A stretch of 64,000 bases of DNA from DASRFA01 sp035651755 (GTDB lineage: Bacteria; Desulfobacterota; Binatia; UBA12015). The translations under genes and the position numbers were made by a program. Where the stretch lies: NCBI GenBank assembly GCA_035651755.1, contig DASRFA010000056.1, forward strand, positions 496,001 through 560,000. The letters are read 5' to 3'. Of the stretch, positions 29,201 to 37,528 are shown one piece after another. Under the pieces are notes generated by a model that worked only from the letters and a program-made list of their open reading frames with translations, did not search any database and had not been told where the DNA came from. Numbering within the stretch: the stretch's first letter is position 1; each line of letters starts with the position of its first letter.

Positions 29201-29360
29201 GGAGCAAGCGCGCCTCGGCGTCACCAAGCGGATCAAGCTCGCGATCGCCCGCATCCGGGCGGTCCATCCCGCGCTCGGACGGCACCTGGCGCTCAGCGTC
29301 ACGACCGGGCTCCACTGCTCGTACGACCCGTCGCCGGCGCCGGTCCGCTGGCGGACCTGA
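26202..29360 (+). CDS. Large AAA/STAND-type ATPase with TPR region, paralogue of upstream gene
   Basis: A 1052-residue paralogue of the previous protein, 23 nt behind it and probably in the same operon. AAA_16 marks: LVGRVVEMRALL, Walker A GEAGIGKT (48-55), Walker B TLIVFDELHAADEPS, and FWPWTQVLRALL as in the upstream copy (YWPWIQILRAL). A TPR region follows, and a shortened C-terminal domain starting RRDGDHWTVRFDGTTVRVRD and ending HPALGRHLALSVTTGLHCSY. Compared with the upstream copy, the coiled-coil middle of this domain is missing. Start could also be ATG 26229. Function as regulator is inference. Confidence 0.85.
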   Translation: MAPIPGACTMATAVASAELVGRVVEMRALLTALEDAAAQRGRVVVLAGEAGIGKTHLAEDLARRARERGFRALSGYGLATEGTPPFWPWTQVLRALLAEPDASDLLRELRDGIATVARLVPEIRTTEPAPPGAPLDAAQARFLLFDTVASLLRLAAASRPTLIVFDELHAADEPSLELLGFVAREIEQARLLLVGAVREPDLAEKRPAARLVRALSRQPFVKYIRLAGLDVAHLAELMRRSAGSDLSDSVVAAVHARTGGNPLFAKQLTTALRDARGGEPSDPARLPIPAEIREIVRRRLAGLGGREREVLSMAAVFGDAFDVPVLAEVVGESRDGLAAIVEGALAQGILGEVTAALGRHAFVHPVVREVLYAELPPAARRALHRRVAEALAARGGRGDGRLEAIADHFVRSLPDGPVEQAIDYARAAAESATARLAHEDAVRLHGQALAVLEASAIRDDERRCAVLLDLGEAQMRSTGTEEARVTLARAVDLAETIGNDDAVARGAIALSEVGLGTAGPVPDPGIVQRLESALRRVGAADSDRRAVLLARRSVYGSSSSQPDGREARSRRAVEMARRSGSATALGKCLLALHDALRVPGRAAERRKIGDEIIRGAAETADVELALNARALRFADLLELGDADALDREVDACCRLAAQSRQPRHLWVATHVRAVLAQVRGKPREAEALLREAAGHGRRAGHAYADAVFGVALHSVRHAQRRLAELEPLLAGHLEAFGESGRVSVANLWAEAGRLADAQRELDVFARAGFADVGPPYSRLVSLVQLAQVATAVGDATRAGELRALLEPHAHVNVLVLRVMPLYWGPAAFYCGILAATAGDRASALAHFDRARASCERLGDQVWLARVESERARVLIARALPGDGDAAARSARRASKLAGELDMPACADEVRQLAVASDRDAAATAGTGAANAAGCAGTPDNLFRRDGDHWTVRFDGTTVRVRDVKGLAHLSALLSSPGRSWPATDLFGTSLAEGAASSALQEQARLGVTKRIKLAIARIRAVHPALGRHLALSVTTGLHCSYDPSPAPVRWRT

Positions 29361-29417
29361 TGCGCGATGTGCCGCGCGCGCGTGCCATCGTACCGGGGAT
29401 TGTCACGCCCTGGGGGC

Positions 29418-30407
29418 ATGAACCTCCCCCTGCGTCATGCGTTCCGCGGTCCCGGGCTCGCTCGTGCGCGACGTCGTGCCGGAAACGTCCCCGAGGTGGA
29501 TCTCGACGAAGGGCAAGCGATCTCCGGCGCGGCCCCCGAGGGCTGGCAGATCGAGGACGCGCGCGAGCTCGTGGGCGAGCTCCGCCGCATGGGCCTGGCG
29601 GTCGACGACCGGCGCGACGCCGGGCTCGCCGGTACGCTCGACGAGGCCGAGCTGGCCGGCTACCGCGTGCTCGCGGAGCACGCACGCGACGCCGAGCGCG
29701 TCGACTGGGTCGCGGCCGGGATCGTCCCGGGGGCGCGGGTCCTGGACGTCGGCTGCGGCGCCGGGACGACGCTCGTCGAGATGGCGCGGCTCGTGGAGCC
29801 GGGGGGGACGATCGTCGGCCTCGAGCCCGATTCGCGCGCGCGCGTCGTCGCCGCCCGCGTCATCGCGGCGGAGGGCATCCGAAACGCATCCCTCGTCGCG
29901 GGCGAGGCGGAAGCGAACGACCTGCCCGCGCGATCGTTCGACGTGGTCATGGTGCGCCACGTCCTGCTCTGCTGCGGGCGGCGCGCGCGCGACGTCGTGT
30001 CGCGCCTCTGCGAGCTGCTCCGTCGCGGTGGATGCATCTACCTGGTCGAGGCCGATCTGGCGGCCCGGCGCGTCGTGCCGCGCGACGAGCCGCTCGACGA
30101 TCTGCACCCGCGCTGGCTCGAGTGGGTGCGCCGGCAGGGCGGCGATCTCGACATCGGAGCGCAGCTCGGCGAGCTCGTCGTGGAGTGCGGCCTCGACCTC
30201 GTCGACCACTCCGCGCGCTACGAGAGCTTCGCCGCGATCCCGAACTGGCGCGGCGCCGCGTGGAACGCGCGCGAGCGGCTGGTGGAGGCGGGCCTCGCCA
30301 CGCCATGCGACCTGCGGCGCTGGGACGCGGCGTTCCGCCGCCCCGACCCGACGAAGCGGACGATCTTCCTGCCCTTGTTCCGCGCGATCGGCCGCCGCCG
30401 GGGCTGA
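29418..30407 (+). CDS. SAM-dependent class I methyltransferase
   Basis: A 329-residue protein. An N-terminal 90-residue segment precedes a Rossmann methyltransferase domain with motif I RVLDVGCGAGTTLVEM (about 107-122), acidic β2 end IVGLEPDS, and the motif IV-like SFDVVMVRHVLLCC. It resembles UbiE/menG-like or small-molecule methyltransferases. The start ATG 29418 follows GGGGGC. It lies 57 nt after the second AAA gene and could be its operon partner; its substrate might also belong to the isoprenoid operon that starts 330 bp downstream. That link is speculative. Confidence 0.8.
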   Translation: MNLPLRHAFRGPGLARARRRAGNVPEVDLDEGQAISGAAPEGWQIEDARELVGELRRMGLAVDDRRDAGLAGTLDEAELAGYRVLAEHARDAERVDWVAAGIVPGARVLDVGCGAGTTLVEMARLVEPGGTIVGLEPDSRARVVAARVIAAEGIRNASLVAGEAEANDLPARSFDVVMVRHVLLCCGRRARDVVSRLCELLRRGGCIYLVEADLAARRVVPRDEPLDDLHPRWLEWVRRQGGDLDIGAQLGELVVECGLDLVDHSARYESFAAIPNWRGAAWNARERLVEAGLATPCDLRRWDAAFRRPDPTKRTIFLPLFRAIGRRRG

Positions 30408-30543
30408 CCGCCGATCGCGCGCGGCGAACGCCGTGGCGCGACATCTCGGCCCGATCTCTCGCCTTCCGGGCGTGCTCGGAATGGTCCTCGCCGTCGAAAG
30501 AGAGACCGAGCAACGACGCTCGGCCAGTCGACCTGAATTGCGC

Positions 30544-30572
30544 TTGACATCTCGTTTCGGCGCTGGTCCAGT
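30544..30572 (+). promoter_or_regulatory. Possible promoter of isoprenoid operon (TTGACA, weak -10)
   Basis: A consensus -35 TTGACA (30544-30549) is followed at 17 bp by TCCAGT (30567-30572), a weak -10. A regulator-assisted promoter would fit the poor -10. Transcription would start near 30579, with a 158-nt leader. Confidence 0.3.
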
Positions 30573-30614
30573 ACGACGTCTTCGGTGCCGCGCTCTCTGA
30601 GCCACGCGCCGCCC

Positions 30615-30633
30615 GGGGAAAAACGTGTTCCCC
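30615..30633 (+). promoter_or_regulatory. Dyad GGGGAA-N7-TTCCCC, possible operator
   Basis: An inverted repeat with 6-bp arms (30615-30620 and 30628-30633) around AAACGTG lies downstream of the predicted promoter and about 100 nt before the polyprenyl synthase gene. It could be a protein-binding site or a leader hairpin. Confidence 0.3.
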
Positions 30634-30736
30634 TTGCCTATCACCGATCTTTTCGTTCGCGCGACACGCCGCGATCCCCGGTTGTTCTCGGGCTCGCGAC
30701 GTCGCCAACCCCGGCGCGGATTCTAGCCCCCAGACG

Positions 30737-31801
<1,065 letters not shown>

Positions 31802-31821
31802 TCCGTTGGGAGGTCGACCCC

Positions 31822-32520
31822 ATGCCGAACGATGAACAGCGACCTATCGGGCGCACGGGAAAGGACGAGGCGAAGCTACTGAAGGGCCTTCGCGAGGCGT
31901 CGATCAAAACGAACGTCACATGGCTGCGCTCGGTCTACGAAGCGAAGCGAGCCATTGCCCCGGACGCGGTCGGCGCAGCGGGTGCGCCCGAGCACGGCAA
32001 GTTGACCGCCCTCGACTTCTCCTGGCTGAACGACCTGCTCGTCGACGTCGCGAGCCAGCATCTGGCGAACTACAACCAGGCGCTGGATCTCAGCGCCAAA
32101 TACGGCGACCGGTTCGTCGCGGGTCTGCGCGAAGTCCTGCGCACGCGCCGATCGTCGACGACCACGGTACAGCGCCAGCAAGTCCTGGAGCTGCGTGGGG
32201 CCGCGGGCGGGCGGGCCGAGACGACGTTCAGCGTTCGAAACTCGTCGCAGGCTCGAGCGGAGGTCTCGTTCCGGATGGGCGAGTTCGGCGACGTCGCGGG
32301 AGGACCGCGCTTCTCGGCGACGATCGAGGTGCGCGCCGAGCCGGCTCCCGCGGACCCCGCCACGGAGCGGATCCTCGAGCCGGGCGAGACGCGCGTCTTC
32401 CGGCTCGGCTTCGATCTCCACGGCCCGTTCGCGGCCGCGCACCGCTACGCGACCGCCTTCGACGTTTGCGTGCAAGGCCGGGTCGTCGAAGAGGTGCCGA
32501 TGCGCGTCGACGTCCAATGA
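31822..32520 (+). CDS. Unknown protein: helical N-half, β-rich C-half
   Basis: A 232-residue protein without a family I recognise. The start ATG has a clear GGGAGG ribosome-binding site. Residues about 15-110 are predicted amphipathic helices (LVDVASQHLANYNQALDLSA and following KYGDRFVAGLREVL), reminiscent in composition of phasins or other lipid-surface proteins. Residues about 120-232 are β-rich, Ig-like (TTFSVRNSSQARAEVSFRMG, ETRVFRLGFDL). No signal peptide. The operon context suggests a structural or scaffold role in isoprenoid metabolism, which is inference. It overlaps the next gene by 4 nt (ATGA). Confidence 0.65.
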   Translation: MPNDEQRPIGRTGKDEAKLLKGLREASIKTNVTWLRSVYEAKRAIAPDAVGAAGAPEHGKLTALDFSWLNDLLVDVASQHLANYNQALDLSAKYGDRFVAGLREVLRTRRSSTTTVQRQQVLELRGAAGGRAETTFSVRNSSQARAEVSFRMGEFGDVAGGPRFSATIEVRAEPAPADPATERILEPGETRVFRLGFDLHGPFAAAHRYATAFDVCVQGRVVEEVPMRVDVQ

Positions 32521-32909
32521 GCGCCGGCGGCGCCGACGTCACATCGTCGATCCTTTGCATCGATCTGCGCGATCCCGACGACGAGCTGGTCGCCTTGATC
32601 GAAGAGGCGCAGCTTTGGTTGATCGCCCACCCGGTGGCCGTGCGCGCCATCCTGAGGGCGCTGATCGAAGAGGGCAGGCGTTTCGCGCAGACACCGAAGG
32701 GAAGACGCTGGCGACGGCATCTCGCGCAATCCGAGCTGCTGCGCCGAGCTCGCGTCGTCTGGGACAGTTCGCTCCTGAGCGCGGTCGACGCCCGCGAGAC
32801 GCCGCCCCTTCCGTCCGCGGTCATCGATGCGCTCGTGGCATCCCTCCTCGGAAGCGACATCCGTGAGGTGCTCGTGCGTCTGAGCGAATGGGGGCTCGAT
32901 GATGGCTAG
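32517..32909 (+). CDS. Unknown small protein in isoprenoid operon (130 aa)
   Basis: A 130-residue predicted α-helical cytoplasmic protein: LVALIEEAQLWLIAHPVAVR, AILRALIEEGRRFAQTPKGR, with a basic patch (KGRRWRRH) near residue 64 and a hydrophobic C-terminal helix region (VIDALVASLLGSDIREVLVR). No family recognised. Start and stop overlap its neighbours, so it is translated together with them. Codon use and composition look like real coding sequence. Confidence 0.6.
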   Translation: MSAGGADVTSSILCIDLRDPDDELVALIEEAQLWLIAHPVAVRAILRALIEEGRRFAQTPKGRRWRRHLAQSELLRRARVVWDSSLLSAVDARETPPLPSAVIDALVASLLGSDIREVLVRLSEWGLDDG

Positions 32910-33270
32910 CTCGGTGTTGCACGAGGTTGCGAACCAGTTCGACGACCGTCACGTGCCGCTCCACCTCGTGCTCGGCATGATCCCCGCGCTCAAGCGCTTG
33001 CGGCGGTCGTTCGGCGCCCCGCAGAGCGAACGCGTCGACGGCGGCTCAACGGCGGTCTCGCTGGCCGATCGGCTCCCTCCAGCGGCGAGCTTCGCCGAAC
33101 AGGACGACCCGGCTCTTCTCCTCCTGCTCGGCCTCGTCGGCCTGTCGCAGAGCCTGATGGGACTCCTGCCGTCGGCTGCAATCCGCCGCGCGGGCGGCGC
33201 GCTCTCGCGGGCTCGCTCGCAACGCCCGCGCGGCGAGGCGGAGGCCGTGCTGCATGCGGCTCTTCGCTGA
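32899..33270 (+). CDS. Unknown small protein in isoprenoid operon (123 aa)
   Basis: A 123-residue protein overlapping the previous gene by 11 nt. N-terminal helix (VLHEVANQFDDRHVPLHLVL), a variable middle, and one hydrophobic segment at about 72-90 (ALLLLLGLVGLSQSLMGLLP) that could be a membrane or lipid-inserting helix. The C-terminus is basic. No family recognised. ATG 32899 and ATG 32902 are both possible starts. Confidence 0.55.
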   Translation: MMASSVLHEVANQFDDRHVPLHLVLGMIPALKRLRRSFGAPQSERVDGGSTAVSLADRLPPAASFAEQDDPALLLLLGLVGLSQSLMGLLPSAAIRRAGGALSRARSQRPRGEAEAVLHAALR

Positions 33271-34387
33271 GCTCGCTGAACACGCGCCGTCCGCAGCCGC
33301 CGCCGCTCCTCCGGCGCTGCCCGCCCGAAGCGCGCGAAACCCGACGATTGGAGCGCACCTCGATCGCAGCGTACTGGTGCGGGATCGGCTGCGCGGTGGC
33401 GTGCGGAGCGCCGGGGCGGCGCCGGGTCGAAAGGAGTGGTTTCACTTCTGCGTCGGAGACGGCGAGGCGGAGCTGCTCGCGAACTTCAGCCTGTGCGAGG
33501 ACGTGCGACCCGGCGCGGACCGGCGACCCGACATCGGACGGCTGACCGTGCTCGCGCGGAGAGACAGCTACGTCGGAGACGTCGAGACGTTCCCGGCCGA
33601 CCACATCGCGGTACGCAGCGCCGGCATCGACCTGACCTTCGGCGCGAATCGACTGGCGTACGCGGACGGCGCGTATCGCCTTTCGCTCGACCTCAGCGAG
33701 TGCGCGCTGTCGGCCTGTGTCGACCTCCGGCCGGTCGTGGTTCCGACCCTTGCGCCGAACATCCCGCTTCCCGACGGCCCTCCGCTGCAATGGGCCATCG
33801 TGCCCCGGCTGGAGGCGACCGGTTGGATGTCGCTCGACGGGCGAGAGCACCGCTTCGAGCGCGCGCTCGCCTATCACGATCACAACTGGGGCCACTTCCT
33901 CTGGGGACATCGCTTCTCGTGGATCTGGGGGTTCTGCCTCCCGCGAGCGTCAGCATCGCCGTGGAGCATCGTGTTCGTGCGGCTCGCGAATCGCCTGCGG
34001 ACTTCCGCGCTGGCGCAGGGTCTCTTCGTCTGGAAGGGCGAGCGCGCGCATCGGATCTTCCGCGAGGACGACCTCGCGCTCGAGGTCGATTCGGCGTTCC
34101 TGCGGCCGCGGTCGGTTCTGAAGGTGCCGGCGGTGATGAGCATCCCGTCGCCGGAGACGGCGACGGAAGTGCCGCGCTCGGTGGAGATGCGCGCGCGAGC
34201 GGATGGTGATCACCTGGTCGTGCGCTTCGAGCTCGAGGACGTCGCGCAGGTTCTCATCCCGAGCGAGACCGACCTCGGCGTCACCATCATCAACGAGGTC
34301 TCCGGGCGGGCACTCGTCGAGGGCGAGCTGCGCGGGGAAGCCCTGAGGTTCGAGGGAAGGGGGATGTGTGAGTTCCTCGGCAGCTGA
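33254..34387 (+). CDS. CrtC/AttH-like protein (carotenoid 1,2-hydratase or terpene-cyclase fold)
   Basis: A 377-residue protein. The motif YHDHNWGHFLWGH (207-219) followed by an aromatic FSWIWGF is characteristic of the CrtC/AttH double-lipocalin superfamily, which contains hydroxyneurosporene synthases (water addition to an isoprenoid double bond) and, in some natural-product pathways, terpene cyclases and pericyclases. Flanking β-strands (WMSLDGREHRFERALA, DLGVTIINEVSGRALVEGEL) fit. Together with the polyprenyl synthase and FAD enzyme of the same operon this suggests hydration or cyclisation of an isoprenoid. Overlaps the upstream gene by 17 nt; GGAGG ribosome-binding site. The first 35 residues are low-complexity, so the start may be later. 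Confidence 0.7.
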   Translation: MRLFAELAEHAPSAAAAAPPALPARSARNPTIGAHLDRSVLVRDRLRGGVRSAGAAPGRKEWFHFCVGDGEAELLANFSLCEDVRPGADRRPDIGRLTVLARRDSYVGDVETFPADHIAVRSAGIDLTFGANRLAYADGAYRLSLDLSECALSACVDLRPVVVPTLAPNIPLPDGPPLQWAIVPRLEATGWMSLDGREHRFERALAYHDHNWGHFLWGHRFSWIWGFCLPRASASPWSIVFVRLANRLRTSALAQGLFVWKGERAHRIFREDDLALEVDSAFLRPRSVLKVPAVMSIPSPETATEVPRSVEMRARADGDHLVVRFELEDVAQVLIPSETDLGVTIINEVSGRALVEGELRGEALRFEGRGMCEFLGS

Positions 34388-34850
34388 GGCCGGATTCGCA
34401 GCGTTCCTCGCCCGATCGCTCGACGTCCTCGCCCGCGAGCGGCGCGATGCGTATCTCGCGCTGTGCCGGACTCTCGCACCTCGATCGGTCGCTCTCGTCG
34501 TCGATGGAGATCCCGTCTGGCTCGAGTTCCGGCAGGACGGCGTGCGCCTCCATCCGGTGCGCCGACGCGCGGAAGCCGAGCTCGAGACCTCCGAGGCCGG
34601 GATCCTCGCCGTGATCGACGGCGCGGCGACCCTCGCCGCCCTTGCGATCGATGACCGCCTCGAGCTGCGCGGCGCGGTCGACGACGTCCTCGCCTTCAAC
34701 GACGCGCTCTCGCTCTACGTCCACGGCGCCGTACGGTCGCCGTCCTTCCCCCGTCTTCTGCGCGACTACCGCTCAGCGGTCGCGGCGCGAGCACACCGCG
34801 CCCGGGCGGTCGGCGCTCCTGCTTCCAACATCCGAGGAGGTCGTCCATGA
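34368..34850 (+). CDS. SCP2-like (sterol-carrier-type) lipid-binding protein
   Basis: A 160-residue protein starting at GTG 34368 behind AAGGGGG, inside the end of the CrtC-like gene. The pattern VALVVDGDPVWLEFRQDGVR, LETSEAGILAVIDGAATLAAL and LELRGAVDDVLAFNDALSLY resembles SCP2 domains: two β-strands, then a DGA-type turn and a helix lining the lipid tunnel. It probably binds the operon's hydrophobic product or intermediate. Assignment by pattern only. Confidence 0.55.
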   Translation: MSSSAAEAGFAAFLARSLDVLARERRDAYLALCRTLAPRSVALVVDGDPVWLEFRQDGVRLHPVRRRAEAELETSEAGILAVIDGAATLAALAIDDRLELRGAVDDVLAFNDALSLYVHGAVRSPSFPRLLRDYRSAVAARAHRARAVGAPASNIRGGRP

Positions 34851-37177
34851 GCGATTCGATCCCGTCGCGAACGACTGTCGCCGTGTTCGGCGCCGGTATC
34901 GCGGGCCTCACCGCCGCACATGAGCTCGTCGAGCGCGGGTACGTCGTCGAGGTGTACGAGTGCGCGCCGCCGGCGCCTCTGGAGACGGAGTGCAGCATCG
35001 GCGGCATGGCGCGCACGCAGTGGGCGCGCGACCAGCGGCAGGTTTTCCCTTTCTTCAAGGACGACCGCAGGATGGTGCGGACGCGGCCGCTCGACTGGAA
35101 GCTCGAGGAAGCGTTCACGCGCCGGATCCGATTCAAGCAAGGGACGCTCGAGCTCACGACCGAGGCGGAGCCGGGCGAAAAATCGGGCGAGGAGACGCTC
35201 GCCGATCTCCTGGCCGCCCTCGAGGCGGCGCTGCCCGGCTATCGGGACATCGAGCTCGACGTGCGAGGTTTCATGGAAGAGCTCGGACCCGTGCCCTATC
35301 GCTCCGGTCACGGAAACGACGGCAAGCGGATCGACTATCTTCGCGCCGGGTTCGTGGCCGAGAAGCTCGAAGCGCTCTTGCCGCTTGGCGTTCGCACGAC
35401 CGGCTTCGGGATCGGGTGCGCCGAGAACTGGGCCGTACCCCCGTCACATCGCGCGTACGTCGAAGTTCATCCCTTTCAAACGTACATCCCCGGCGAGCAC
35501 GGCTATCGCTTCTTTCCCACCTTCTACAGGAACCTGCGCGACACCCTGAAACGAACACCGATCGCCGAGGATCGCGAGACCTTCGTCGAAACGAGCCGTT
35601 CGGTATTCGACAACCTCGTCCAGACGACGTCGCAGGGCGTGAACTTCGAATCGAATCCTCCGGACAACAAGCGTCCGTACGTCCTGCCGCGGCGGCGGAT
35701 GGCATCGGCGGAGGCATTCTTCAAGCTGCTCGTGGAGTCGCTGGAAAAGTCCGACCTCTCGCTCGAGGACACGAACCGGCTCGCGGTAAAGACGTTCAAG
35801 TTCATGACGTCGTGCCCAGAGCGCCGCGCAAAGGAGTACGAGAACCTCTCGTGGTGGGACTTCATCGGCGGCGGCGACTACAGCCCGAAGTTCCAGGAGT
35901 ATCTCGACCGGGTCGCCCAGGCCTTCGTCGCGATGACCGCCAAGGAGTGCGACGCGCGGACGTACGGCGGGATCAGCCTCCAGCTCTACCGCGACCAGTT
36001 CATGGAGGCGGATCGGACCGATCCCGTCCTGAACGGGCCGACGAGCCTCGCCTGGTTCCACGTCTGGCGCAAATACCTCGAGAGCCAGGGGGTGAAGTTC
36101 ATCCGCGGCAAGCTGATCGACTTCGAGGTTCTCGAGGGCGTGACTGCCTGGCCGGTGGTTGTGCTCGGGGACGACATCGAAAAGCACGAGGAGAAGCAGG
36201 AGCATAAGCGGATCGTTGTGCAGGCGGGCTACTGCGTTCTCGCACTCAACATCGAGGCGATGCAGAAGCTGCTACGCGACAGGGACGGCGGCCGCCGACT
36301 TCCGGGAGAGGACTTCCAGAAGATTCGAGATCTCGATTTGGGCGACGCGACGGCCGAGCGGCCGGGCGGGGTGCTCCGCCACTTGACGGGCATGCAGTTC
36401 TACTTCCCGTCCGAGATCCGGTTCCTTCCCGGCCACACCGTGTTTCCCGACTCCGCGTGGGGACTGTCGTCGATCTACCAGCCGCAGTTCTGGCTTCGGA
36501 AGCGCGGCTGGTGGGACGGCTACACCGGCGTGCTCTCCGTGTGCATCGGGAAGTGGCACGGCGAGCCCACGGAGAAGCCGCCGTGGCGCTGCACGCCGGA
36601 GGAGATCGCGGCGGGGACGTGGAGACAGATCAAGGCGGCGATCCCGGAGCCGGAAAGGAGCCGGTCCCCCGACCCGACGCTCTTCCACATCGACAACAAC
36701 ATCGTATTCGGCAACTCCGCGGGAGAGCCGGTGGGCAGCCCCGTGCATCCCATCGAGAATCGGTCGCGAATGTTCGTGAACATCCCGGGCACGCAGGCGA
36801 AGCGGCCCGGTACGATCAATAGAGCGGACACGCTCCGCGGCTACGACGTCTGGTGCGGCAACATCGTCCTCGCCGGAACGTACATGCAGACCTTCACGCG
36901 ACTCACGACCATGGAAGCGGCGAACGAGTCGGGCCGCCACGCCGCGAACGGAATCCTGCGCGACGACGGCGCCCGGGCCGACGGCTTCAGGGGCGACCGC
37001 TGCGACGTCTGGAACCCCGAGGATGACGAGTTCGAGGACCTCGCCTACCTGATCGATCTCGATCGCGAGCTGGTGGCCGGAGGTCTGCCGCACCTCGTCG
37101 ACATCCTCGACCTCAAGGAGGTGACGATGGAGCTACTTCGCGGACAGCTTCCCGAGGTCACCGGAGCGCGCCGATGA
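34847..37177 (+). CDS. Large FAD-dependent oxidoreductase, phytoene-desaturase/HpnE-like, with insertion
   Basis: A 776-residue flavoprotein of the amine-oxidase/phytoene-desaturase superfamily. The FAD-binding GAGIAGLTAAHEL is at 15-27 with E36 at the second β-strand end, then GGMART (52-57). The signature GEHGYRFFPTFYRNL (216-230) normally follows almost directly; here about 155 residues are inserted between them. Downstream NLSWWDFI and DPVLNGPTSLAWFHVW, and the C-terminal NIVLAGTYMQTFTRLTTMEA, match actinobacterial hydroxysqualene-dehydroxylase-like proteins. It probably oxidises or isomerises a polyprenyl chain. ATG with a GAGGAGG ribosome-binding site, coupled by ATGA to the SCP2-like gene. 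Confidence 0.8.
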   Translation: MSDSIPSRTTVAVFGAGIAGLTAAHELVERGYVVEVYECAPPAPLETECSIGGMARTQWARDQRQVFPFFKDDRRMVRTRPLDWKLEEAFTRRIRFKQGTLELTTEAEPGEKSGEETLADLLAALEAALPGYRDIELDVRGFMEELGPVPYRSGHGNDGKRIDYLRAGFVAEKLEALLPLGVRTTGFGIGCAENWAVPPSHRAYVEVHPFQTYIPGEHGYRFFPTFYRNLRDTLKRTPIAEDRETFVETSRSVFDNLVQTTSQGVNFESNPPDNKRPYVLPRRRMASAEAFFKLLVESLEKSDLSLEDTNRLAVKTFKFMTSCPERRAKEYENLSWWDFIGGGDYSPKFQEYLDRVAQAFVAMTAKECDARTYGGISLQLYRDQFMEADRTDPVLNGPTSLAWFHVWRKYLESQGVKFIRGKLIDFEVLEGVTAWPVVVLGDDIEKHEEKQEHKRIVVQAGYCVLALNIEAMQKLLRDRDGGRRLPGEDFQKIRDLDLGDATAERPGGVLRHLTGMQFYFPSEIRFLPGHTVFPDSAWGLSSIYQPQFWLRKRGWWDGYTGVLSVCIGKWHGEPTEKPPWRCTPEEIAAGTWRQIKAAIPEPERSRSPDPTLFHIDNNIVFGNSAGEPVGSPVHPIENRSRMFVNIPGTQAKRPGTINRADTLRGYDVWCGNIVLAGTYMQTFTRLTTMEAANESGRHAANGILRDDGARADGFRGDRCDVWNPEDDEFEDLAYLIDLDRELVAGGLPHLVDILDLKEVTMELLRGQLPEVTGARR

Positions 37178-37491
37178 ATGCGACCCTTTTTGAGCAGAGA
37201 GCAAAGATCAACGAGCGCTGGGAAAACATCGTTCGCGACTCCAATGGAGGCACGCGCATTCGCGTCGGAGCCGATTGCATCGACCTGATCGACGGCCGGT
37301 GGAAGGCGGTCGACCCGGTGTTTCCCGAGCCGTCGTTTCCCGCGATGCCGACGACGCGCGGCTTCGAGTACACGATCTTCACGGACTACGAATGCTGGCT
37401 CTACCTCGATGAAGCCGGCGTGCTGACCAAGCAGGAGATCGTCGGCGGCGCCTACGAAGCGAAGCCGGGCGTCGTGCCCGCGTCGCTTTGA
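37174..37491 (+). CDS. Unknown small protein, last gene of isoprenoid operon (105 aa)
   Basis: A 105-residue protein overlapping the FAD enzyme gene by 4 nt (ATGA). It is less GC-rich than its neighbours. Sequence features: a charged start (LFEQRAKINERWENIV), GADCIDLIDGRWKAVDPVFP, and an aromatic-rich middle (FEYTIFTDYECWLYLDEAG). No membrane segment, no family recognised. Context suggests an accessory subunit or ligand binder of the FAD enzyme, which is inference. Confidence 0.6.
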   Translation: MNATLFEQRAKINERWENIVRDSNGGTRIRVGADCIDLIDGRWKAVDPVFPEPSFPAMPTTRGFEYTIFTDYECWLYLDEAGVLTKQEIVGGAYEAKPGVVPASL

Positions 37492-37528
37492 ACCGGACTC
37501 GACGACGAGCCGCGCGTCGAACGCTCGA

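Larger units (their letters stand above)
30408..30736. other. 329-bp intergenic region upstream of isoprenoid operon
   Basis: No gene is seen. The second half is distinctly less GC-rich than the neighbourhood. It holds a perfect TTGACA (30544-30549), a dyad (30615-30633) and a CTAGCCCC element just before the next start codon. It is the likely control region of the operon beginning at 30737. Confidence 0.5.

Noticed and set aside
26844..29315. 823-codon frame antisense to the second AAA gene
   Set aside because: No recognisable domain; the sense frame carries Walker motifs and TPR-like repeats.
37492..37528. Terminator between the isoprenoid operon and kinase gene
   Set aside because: The 37-bp convergent gap contains no convincing stem or T-tract.
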